DNA of 64,000 bases from Verticillium longisporum. Taxonomy: Eukaryota; Ascomycota; Sordariomycetes; Glomerellales; Plectosphaerellaceae. Location of the stretch: contig JAETXT010000010.1 of NCBI GenBank assembly GCA_019188255.1, positions 372,001 to 436,000 of the forward strand. The letters are read 5' to 3'. Position 1 is the first letter of the stretch, and every line of letters starts with the position of its first letter. The translations under genes and the position numbers were made by a program. Under the pieces are notes generated by a model. The model ran no database searches. It was not told the DNA's origin and was given only the letters and a program-made list of their open reading frames with translations. Positions 45,517-53,660 of the stretch are shown in pieces.

Positions 45517-46927
45517 TTATTGCCGAGGGCCGGGAGGGTTCCGTTTCATGTAACGAAGCATCTTCGAGCATGCTTCGCTCAGCTTGATCTCTTCGCCAGC
45601 ATGGTATCTGGCTTTCTGGCTTGCGAAAAGCGCCTTTTGCTCTTCGTCTTCTCGCTCCATCTCAGCCAAGTTCTTTCCGGCGGCGGCGGCGGCAGGTCTG
45701 AAAGCCACGTTTGTGGTGCCTTGCGGCCCACTACGTTGATGAGGCATGGCGGCAGAGGCGAGAGTGGGCGAGGGGCGAGGGTTGGGGTCGGTGCGTTGCA
45801 GCTCGGTCGAGTCCTGGCGACATCGATCGCGTAGTTGGCGCAAGCCATCGACGACCGCCGCATAATCTTGGGCGAGGCCCCTTTTCTCCAGGTAATCCTC
45901 CAAGGTTGCATCGTTCAGCAGCGCGAAAGATGTGTCCAGCGCCCGGAGGCTGGCCTCGTCTTCCACTCGAGGTGCTCGCTGCGAGGGGGCGGGAAGGAGG
46001 GGGTCGGAGGGGTCGGAGGGGTCGGAGGGGTGCTGAATTTGCCGAGCTTGATGCTGCTCCGCCTCCTTTTCTTCCCGCAGCTTGACCGAGAGCCGCATGG
46101 TATTGCCCTCCGGGCTCCGGAAAACAGTCCCAGCCGACGAGGCCATCTTGCGCGGTTGCTTCCGCCGTTTGTCGTCGCTGCTTGTGGCTGGCAGCCCCCG
46201 AAATTGTCTGTCCATGCAGTCCCCGTCAAAGCCCCAGTATCCGATGGTCGCTCGCTTGGGCATGAAGCGCTTGGGGATCCAGCCATAGAACGCTCGCGAG
46301 GCGCCAGGCAAGCATTCCTTCGTGTCCAGGGGTTTCTTGGCCTTGTCCTGGTTGCCGACGAGCATCTAAAAGCCTTTTGAGTACGAGTCGGCGAAACCCT
46401 TCTTCGGTTCGATGAGCCTTCCGGCCGTATGAGGATCTTTCTCAGAGCCGTCTTGCTGGGCACAGTATGGCTGCCAGTCGGCTCCTGGATCACGTGTAAT
46501 GGTGATGAACCAGGGATAGACGGAATGCTCCAGCCCCTCGTCAGCCTTGTTGTCTTCGACCATGACGTACACCTTTGCCGGCTCGGGCTTGGGGTCAGAG
46601 GGTCGGGGGCGGGTCGGAGGGGGTGGGCATAAAGTCGACTGGCAACGGTGGTAAACGCCGGCTCACCCCGAATGGGAAGGCGCCCTGGTGGTCGAACCGA
46701 GGGTAAACCTCGTCCGGATATAGAGACCAGACGGGGGGGCCTTCGTCTTCCTTGTCCTCGTCTTTCTTGTCGTTCTTGGAGGGGGCTTCTTCGGCCTCGT
46801 CCTCCCAGTATTCTTCGTCGTCGTGCTCAAGGAATGGGAACGGCTCAGTCACCTCGCCCTTGAGGTCCTGCTCGACTGAAGCCGCCCAGTCTTGCTCCTT
46901 GGCAACGTTGCTGGTAGTGTCGTTCAT
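45517..46927 (-). pseudogene. Unrecognised acidic protein gene interrupted by an in-frame TAG
   Basis: I do not recognise the product. Exon 1 is modelled 46927-46667 (MNDTTSNVAKEQDWAASVEQ onward, very acidic, ending DHQGAFPFG), then a 79-nt intron (donor GTGAGC; acceptor CAAG at 46588, with GCAAAG a few codons on as an alternative), then exon 2 from 46587 reading PEPAKVYVMVEDNKADEGL and TITRDPGADWQPYCAQQ. At 46366-46368 a TAG breaks the frame, directly followed by ATG and the same frame for another 283 codons (MLVGNQDKAKKPLD, SRAFYGWIPKRFMPKR, GYWGFDGDCMDRQFRGLP, a DPSDPSDPSD repeat, a coiled coil LREEKEAEQHQ, and a Lys/Arg end) to TAA at 45517. No phase-compatible intron removes the TAG. Without it the protein would have about 443 residues. 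Alternatives: two genes, readthrough, or a sequence error. Confidence 0.5.
45998..46033 (-). repeat. 9-nt coding repeat
   Basis: Three to four copies of ggggtcgga, coding for Asp-Pro-Ser on the minus strand inside the interrupted gene. Confidence 0.85.
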
Positions 46928-46979
46928 CTGCTTGTGTGTCAGCCATCCAGCACTTGAGTGGTCAGTGGTAACATTCTGT

Positions 46980-47009
46980 GGTGGTGATGGTGGTGGTGGT
47001 GGTGGTAGT
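46980..47009. repeat. TGG-type trinucleotide repeat
   Basis: Ten GGT/TGG units with one GAT interruption, just upstream of the interrupted gene's ATG. Confidence 0.9.
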
Positions 47010-48089
47010 GATATTTCTGGCACGTCAGAAAGGGGCAAGGAGAGAGAACAAAATTTTGAGCTTCGGTGGGCGGTGAGTCATGGAGAACCAGGCCAAGTGA
47101 ATACAAGGAAGGAGCGCAAACTTTTCTGATAAAAGAGGAAGGAGCGCGGCCCATGATGTCTTGTTCATGTGCCCACAAGCATTACAACCTCGGAGGTGGC
47201 GGACAACTGGAGTACGGCTATCTTTGGGGTCTAATGGCAGGTGCGGCGGCGGCGAGGGCATCTTGTTGAATATGTAGGATTATCAGGGGCGATAAATACA
47301 TCATCATCACCTCGGAAGTGAACACACGCAAATAAGCTCATACTCGAGGGCTGTTCATGATCAAATGGACATGTTGTGGTCCATTGAATATTAGCTTCCA
47401 CTGCCCATATACTGTAACTAAGCATCTGGAAACAGTGAAAAGGGCACATCTTGGTTTAAGGGTTTCCCACTTTCCGTTGTATGTAGCTCTCTCTTTTCAG
47501 TACCTATGGCCCCGAGGGATGCCGCTAGGAAGGTAATCTTCCACGCGGCCCCTGATATATATCATCTTCCTAAAGTCCACTTCTTCTACATTGCTTGTAG
47601 ATTTGAGCTGCCACATGCCGCACAAGGGGTGCCCTCTAACGAGACCGGAAGAGTTGATGGAACCGGATATCCATTGTCATAGGCTTGTGAGCACAAAGCC
47701 CTCTGCCAACACAAGGTACCGGAAGTCGACCTACAACAGACACTGGAGCCAGTCGTAAGGAAAAGACATACCTTGTCAAGTTGTCAAGATGCACAATCAT
47801 AACATCAGAATTTGAATGGCTTGGATCACTTGGGTCCGTGGAAGGTCATTGATCACCACGCGCATGCTATTGGCAAATGGTCTTAATGATTGAGAAGGTT
47901 TCCGTATTCAGTGGTAATATATCGTAGACTATAACCTCTACTAAGTTTGCCTGATGTATTGTAAACATAATCATGTTATGTGATATCTCAACAAGAATAC
48001 TCGAAGATAATGTGGCTCATCATGAAAGAGAATGAGAGCATAATTTGCAGCATGGTATACATAATAAGGCTTTGGATGTTGAAGTGGTG

Positions 48090-48650
48090 GGAGACTCCAA
48101 GCCCAGTGAGGCGAGAGACTTCAAAGCTGGGTGAAGAGAGAAGCTCCAGGCCCAGTGAGGCGAGAGGCCCCAGGCCCAGTGAGGCGAGAGGCTCCAGAAG
48201 CCAAAACTCGAAAAAGACTCGAAGACAGATATGGTGCCTGGGGGCCCAAAACAGGGACTCATGCGGGCGGGCGAGGCTCGGTCGCGAAACCAAGCTGAGT
48301 GAGGCGAGAGGCTCCAAAAACCAAAATCTGAACAGTAATCGTAAACAGCAACATGGTGCCTGGCGGCCCATGGCTGGGACTTATGCGGGCTGGCGAAACC
48401 AAGCTGAGTGAGGCGAGAGGCTCCAAGAACCCAGAATCCGAAAAGTACTCGAGGACAGCAACATGGTGCCTGACGGCCCACGGCTGGAGCGAATGTTGCC
48501 TTGCGGCCCATGATTGGGGCTTACACAGGCGGGCGAAAAAAGAAACGCAGACGAAGTAGCTACTCCGGATAGCAACGTGTTGCCTGACGGCCCACGGCTG
48601 GAACGAGTGATGCCTTGCGGCCCATAACTGGGTCTTATGCGGGCAGGCGA
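48090..48650 (+). repeat. Compound minisatellite array, 110-122 nt units
   Basis: Starts with short copies of cccagtgaggcgagaggc (about 48102-48195). It then passes into longer units: gaggcgagaggctccaa, a middle ending acagcaacatggtgcctg, then cggcccayggctggga, ttatgcggg and ggcgaaaccaagctgagt. Long units begin near 48181, 48301 and 48411; two shorter, more diverged units follow to about 48650. Each contains the TGCCTTGCGGCCCA-type motif (48233, 48355, 48465, 48495, 48579, 48609). The array lies within 100-650 bp past the stop of the GIY-YIG-like gene. Confidence 0.9.
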
Positions 48651-48746
48651 AAAGTCGTAGTCGGCAAAATTGTAAAAAGAGGAGAGGAAAGGTGCGTGCC
48701 TGGCGGCTTGGTGTCAAGGCGGCCGAGGCAGTGGGCGTGTCGGGGT

Positions 48747-50225
48747 CTATGTGCTTCTTGCTTTGGCTTTATTTTGTCTGTCGAAGGCCAGCTTGATCTT
48801 TCTAGACATGAACGAACGGACCGTTTTGTCAACAGGCCACCATATAGTCTCGGGCTTTTGGCCTGGCTTCTGCTCGGGGCAAATGGAACACCAGCGCCTG
48901 CCAGGCCTGACATAGGCTCCGTCGAGCATGGAGAAGCAGGGATTGTCGTCGATCCGGACGGACAAGTCGTCTTTGCACTTGCCACACTTGACCAACATTG
49001 TCGTAGGGTCGCCCTGGGAGGGGTCGGCCTCTCGGTAGTACTTGCCGAGGCCGCCATTGGGTTTCCTCCGGGCTGCATAGCTGGTGCCGGCGTATCCTGT
49101 CTCGGCCATCTTGGCTCTTCCAGCAATTTGACCTTTGGTGAGGATCACTTTACCCCGTACCCTCTCCTCGACGTCTTCGGACAGTAGCAACGCCGCGATG
49201 CCAAGTCCCTTAGAGCCTGGGTGCTGGTTTATTGGCCAATGGACGTTGACACCGCAGACCTTGGAGTTGAGGCGGACGTGCGGCAGCCAGACCTTCAGGG
49301 AGTGCTGGGAGAGGGTCTGGAGGGCGAGCGTCCAAAAGTGCTCGACAAGATTGCTCCACTCTTGCTTGTACACTGGGTCGGCCCCAAGGCCCAGGACGTA
49401 AGATTGCATCTCCCTCTTCCCTTCCCTGAGGTCTTGATATAAAGCCTTAGTCGACTCGGGGTTTCTTGCCTTGGACCGGCGGTCTCCGCGGCGCTTTTGC
49501 AGCCCCTGGGTCCCGGCCTGGCCCGCATATAACCGGAGGAACTCGGGGTCCTCCTCGTCTTGGACCAGGATCAGGTACCAGCCGGGGGCATCGACGCCAT
49601 TGACGGACGGCAAGGACTTGAGGGCGGCGGCGTCCCGGATGGGCAAATTGTCAGAGTGAAACAGCGCGAAATTTGCCACACATTGTACCGTGAGCCTGTC
49701 CCAGAGATCACCGCTTTCCAGCAGGCCCTTGTAGTTCTCTTTATATTTATCCGCCCCGTCGCTGACCTTTTTGACCATAGCATCGTAGATGCCCTTAAGG
49801 TAGACGAGGCCGGCGGATGTACTTGATTCGGCTTCGGCCTCGGGGGCGGCCAGGGCGGCAGAGGCGGCGGGGACGGCGGCGGAGGCGGCGGCAGCGGCGG
49901 TGGCGGCAGCGTCGAAGGCGGAGAAGCGGAAGGGGGAGGGGGAGCGGAAGGGGGAGGGGGAGCGGAAGGGGGAGGGGGAGCGAGGGCGGTCCTTGGGCTC
50001 CTGGGCCGTCTGGGCCGGGCCGAAGCACAGGCGCTGCTGAACGAGACCCGACTTAGCTTTTTTGCCGGGGGGCGAAGGAGAGTTGCTGCTGCTGCTGCTT
50101 TTCTTCGTTCGCAGGAGCATCGAAGAAGGAGGGGAGGGGGCATTGGGGTCGACCATGGGGGGAGCCTCGAGCGACTTGAGGAACTCGTAGTCGTTGAGGT
50201 CGTCGTCGGGCATAGAGAGAGACAT
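48747..50225 (-). CDS. GIY-YIG-like nuclease-fold protein with C-terminal Cys zinc motif
   Basis: A 492-residue protein that I cannot assign to a named family. Residues 1-180 are disordered: MSLSMPDDDLNDYEFLKSLE, a Ser run, PGKKAKSG, three exact RSPSPF repeats, and an Ala-rich stretch. The central part resembles a GIY-YIG fold: GWYLILVQ (about 214) for GIY, LYAGQAG (about 231) for YIG, QKRRGDRRSKARN (about 240) carrying the expected Arg, and EWSNLVEHFW (about 289) with a possible catalytic Glu. Near the C-terminus CGKC (about 412) and CSIC (about 446) form a CxxC...CxxC pair that could bind zinc, and a basic tail follows (RKIKLAFDRQNKAKARS). No intron. Two adjacent ATGs (50225, 50211) are possible starts. 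The fold call rests on motif spacing by eye. A DNA- or RNA-processing role is inference. Confidence 0.7.
   Translation of the reverse strand: MSLSMPDDDLNDYEFLKSLEAPPMVDPNAPSPPSSMLLRTKKSSSSSNSPSPPGKKAKSGLVQQRLCFGPAQTAQEPKDRPRSPSPFRSPSPFRSPSPFRFSAFDAAATAAAAASAAVPAASAALAAPEAEAESSTSAGLVYLKGIYDAMVKKVSDGADKYKENYKGLLESGDLWDRLTVQCVANFALFHSDNLPIRDAAALKSLPSVNGVDAPGWYLILVQDEEDPEFLRLYAGQAGTQGLQKRRGDRRSKARNPESTKALYQDLREGKREMQSYVLGLGADPVYKQEWSNLVEHFWTLALQTLSQHSLKVWLPHVRLNSKVCGVNVHWPINQHPGSKGLGIAALLLSEDVEERVRGKVILTKGQIAGRAKMAETGYAGTSYAARRKPNGGLGKYYREADPSQGDPTTMLVKCGKCKDDLSVRIDDNPCFSMLDGAYVRPGRRWCSICPEQKPGQKPETIWWPVDKTVRSFMSRKIKLAFDRQNKAKARST
49926..49980 (-). repeat. 18-nt coding repeat, three copies
   Basis: Exact tandem copies of gcggaagggggaggggga (plus strand), coding RSPSPF on the minus strand in the disordered N-terminal part of the GIY-YIG-like protein. 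Exact identity suggests recent expansion. Confidence 0.95.
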
Positions 50226-50273
50226 TTTGAAGATAGGATGAATGGTTTAGAGATTTGATCTGACTTGGGATGA

Positions 50274-50308
50274 TTTGATTTAATTTAATTTAATTTAATT
50301 TGATTTGA
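50274..50308. repeat. AATTT pentanucleotide repeat
   Basis: Five to six ATTTA/AATTT units grading into gatttgatctgat, upstream of the GIY-YIG-like ATG and probably in its promoter or leader. Confidence 0.9.
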
Positions 50309-50921
50309 TCTGATCTTAGGATGATTTGACTTAGTATTACAGAGATCTCAACAGGACGAAGAGGAGATGCAGTAAATAGTATCACCAGGGAAGGCAAGGG
50401 GGGGGAGGGCATATGCTGGGCAGGATAGCCTCATATAGCATTAGGAAGTGACGGTAGCCTCATTTTCACAAAAAGCGGAAGGAACGCATTATGGTCTCCC
50501 TGTTGCGCGCCTGCACCAGTAGAGTAGAGCCCATATGTTGGGAAGTTATGACCCGAACTGGCACAGGGCATTTAATATCAACGGAGAGTCCTTTGGACTG
50601 AAAGAAGGAGCAGTCACATGTTGAGGCAGTGTCAGCTGCGTTGCGGTGCAGGAGTGCCTTCACAAGTCTCGTTCTGAAACTTGCCCCTTCCCTTCCTGTA
50701 GTAGCCATTTTGAGAACCAATATTGGATCGGTTGGCTGCCAAATCATGGTTATGCGCATGCATTCACCTCGGTGCAAGGTGGGAAAGCGATTTGTTTTTC
50801 TTGTGATGTTCGCTAATTTTGTCTTGATTGATAAATGAGAATGGTCCACAAAGTCAGCTCCAACGTATTGCTATGTCATTGCTGTATCGAGAATGCATAA
50901 AAAGAGGGGGATCAAAAGTGA

Positions 50922-51053
50922 TGTGGTCGTGATTCGAACCCATGCGAGAAGGTATCGTACTTCATAGAGAGGTGAACCACATTGTCTCGGGGTCTGGCAC
51001 GTCTTTGACAGTGTGCAGGGAAACTCGGAATCGAACCACTGGGCCACACCGGG
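50922..51053 (-). other. tRNA-like relics, probably not functional
   Basis: On the minus strand two pieces look tRNA-derived. One (about 50983-50922) has ends atgtggt and accacat that pair and a T-loop-like gggttcgaatcac, but is only about 62 nt and its T stem does not pair. The other (about 51053-51020) reads ccggtgtggcccagtggttcg, like a tRNA 5' half. Neither folds into a full cloverleaf by eye. Confidence 0.3.
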
Positions 51054-53068
51054 GAGACAAGTCTCGTTACTCCGGTTGCTTCCTCGAGCAGCTAAAGCAC
51101 TGGCCTTACCTTCGGTAGGTAACTTGGGTAGGTAACTCCCATGGCAGGACATGCATCATGAAGGAGGTGCTATGCGGTTGGGTTTGGAACTCGAAGAAAG
51201 AGAGGCCTTGAATTGTGGTCAATTTGATATTAAGTAACTAACCACAGAGAAGGTGTCACAGACTGCTGAGAAGAAGTCTACGTCTAAGCATGTGCTCGGG
51301 GATCATCACCGAACTCAGATTCTCAGCGTACCACGTCCTTGGTTGATGAGCTATTCCCTGGACCGCAGGGCGTCAACTCGGAACATGATGCAGTCGTCAT
51401 GTGTATTGTGGTCCGCGTGCATACATAGCCTCAATGTTGGTAAGCACGATGGAGGTAACAAGTACACAAATCTGATGCACGAATGTGGTTCGATTAAGCT
51501 TCCAAGGATTGACATGCACATGTTTTGGTCGGCCATTGGGATGCAAGGCCTGCTGGTCGTGCGATCAGCCGATGAACCCCTATGCGCGCTCCCAACTTTG
51601 GACGATCATGTATCAAAGGCGACCACCAACCATGAGCATTAGTCCTTCAATGTGTGATTGGTCCTTCAATGGGTGATTGGTCGCCCAATGGGTCGGCGAT
51701 ATATTTCAACAGCAATCCCGTGGCAGTTTGGGGTGAATGGTGGTTGTGTAACTTGTGCGAGCATGCAATGGGCCATTGGTAACGTGGTGAGCCCCTCGAC
51801 GACATTGCTCCACAGATAGAATCAGAACAGCTTACTTGGGACGTTGCCTCGAATGGCCAAAAGATCATTCCGTGTCTATTGAACTTCCTTTCATCAAGGA
51901 TTACTGGAACACCCCGTTCATACTACAGTAGTGACTCGATAATGTATCGAGCACATATATCCAGACTACATGCTGACCTACGATGTTGAGCGCAGTGGAA
52001 GCGAACACGATGACTTGATGGAGACTTCCTGACCATACGTAGCATCCAAATCTGAGGCATCATCATTTTCTTGTCAACAGGTCACCATTGATCAATGTCT
52101 CCAATATTGCAGTCTCATCCGCAGATAATTCTCACTAGTGCTTCATATGGACATACTTCAAAAGAGTCAAAGCAGCCTTGATGAATTGAGCTGGATTTGG
52201 AATTGTGAAAGATTGGTCGCCTTGCATTTGATCGTCTGCACTTGGGTATTGGGTACAGTCCAGCAAATGAAACGTCTTCCACACTGCCGGCACTTCGGTC
52301 GGCTGGCAGGGAAGGGCAAAAGGCCAGTGCAAGCCTGACTCAAGAAGCTACGTGGGACCCCTGTGACCTTGTGAAGCTGCCATCGCTGCCTAGGCATCCG
52401 CTGGAGCGACCCCTAAGCTTCGTGTCACATATGCCTCTTGACCATGAGCCTCGAGGCACCGCGGGATGTTCACTCAAAGCCGGCGCTTACAGCGTATAGG
52501 ATAGTATGGAAGCAAACTGATCCGCGAAGACGAGAGCGGCACACGTTTAACAGTCAACCAAACACAACCAATACTACCTGGCATCTACCGAGTCCCAGCT
52601 ATAGTTCCAAAAGTCGTGACAGGGAACTTCGCTATGGCTTCATTTCTAGGAGCACACGTTTCATAGTGAATGGGCCTTGCATGGGCGATGGATGGAAATC
52701 CACGCTGAAGAGTGTGGCCACATTGACCATCGAGAGACAGGAACATGGAAAATGCTAGGCCAGACTTTGCCGCACACGTGGGCGCAGACATAGAGAACCA
52801 GAAGAATGGCAAAAGCAAACTCTTATCGACGGCCCTGGCCCGGAACTCATTTCCATAGCCAGTGCAGCGGCCGGGTCCAGGCATGATAAGTTCAAGGGAG
52901 CCCTGCAGTTGTAGTCGCGAACCAGTGTGGCTTTTCGAGAGGTTGTGGCTGTGTGTGATGGGCTATGGCGTTCATCAGCCATCCCCCTGTGAATGGGGAC
53001 GTCGGTCGCCTCAAAGATCACCAAAACATCAATCAGAACACCAAAATAAAAAGCAAAAAAGAACAGTT

Positions 53069-53140
53069 AGATCTGAACGGGACTCGAACCCGCAATCGCT
53101 AGAGCCGAAATCTAGCGCGATACCATTTCGCCATCAGACC
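53069..53140 (-). tRNA. tRNA-Arg (anticodon TCG), second copy
   Basis: Minus strand: acceptor ggtctga pairs with tcagatc; D arm ggcgaaatggtatcgc; anticodon stem ctaga pairs with tctag around loop T-T-TCG-G-C; T arm gcggg-ttcgagt-cccgt. No intron. T6 and T5 runs follow downstream on the minus strand. Same orientation as the copy at 28.1 kb. Confidence 0.94.
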
Positions 53141-53660
53141 CCTTGGGCTGCTTGTTGTTGGGAAAATGGCGCAAAAGATAATACATAAAGCATGAACATG
53201 ATTCCTAGACCTTGGGCAAACTATTGTGGCCTCAGGCATGAGTGCATGGAGACATGGCTCCATCACTTCTGATTGGCCATCAGTAGACACGTGAAGTGAA
53301 TGGGGATGTGTGTGTTCCACCTTTGAACTGGGGCGATCTTGGAAGTATGACAGAGTGCTGGCTCACTCGTCCACCAAGACGATGGCGCAAACATGGGAAG
53401 AAGACACGGGGCTGCTCCCTGGGCCTCGCCCACGTCCCCGGATATTGTGTTCTATGTGGTGTCCTCGAGGCTGGGTTCTTCCCCAGCTACGTCTTTCTTC
53501 TCAGCTCCTGGTAAACACGTCGTACGTGCTGCTCTTCGATCTTGTTGATGACGCCTACTGCTTTCGGTTAGGCGCGTCACTTCACAATGCTTCAGTCAGG
53601 AATGTCATAAGCGTTCTCATGCTACCATAGCTAACAATGCGCATGAGCGCTACCTTCTAG
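53141..53660. other. Intergenic
   Basis: About 0.5 kb between the tRNA and the end of the 53.7-kb gene. Nothing identified. Confidence 0.5.

Larger units (their letters stand above)
46928..48746. other. Repeat-rich spacer between two unrecognised genes
   Basis: Upstream of the interrupted gene and downstream of the GIY-YIG-like gene, both on the minus strand. Holds a TGG repeat (46980), an AT-richer middle (47.3-48.0 kb) and the 48.1-48.65 kb array. No gene is supported. Confidence 0.55.
50226..53068. other. Gene-poor stretch
   Basis: About 2.8 kb with no supported protein gene. Holds an AATTT repeat at 50274, two tRNA-like relics around 50.93-51.05 kb and AGGTA words near 51112. Frames are short. 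Confidence 0.5.

Noticed and set aside
47980..48411. 143-codon frame in the 48-kb array with repeated SEARGS units
   Set aside because: The apparent protein repeat is only the translation of the minisatellite; the frame has no supported ATG context and is no better than other frames.
48090..48650. CRISPR-like array
   Set aside because: Eukaryotic context, contiguous diverged units without unique spacers, and no Cas genes.
45394..50225. Giant transposon (Starship-type) cargo
   Set aside because: No tyrosine-recombinase captain gene, target duplication or boundary repeat was seen.
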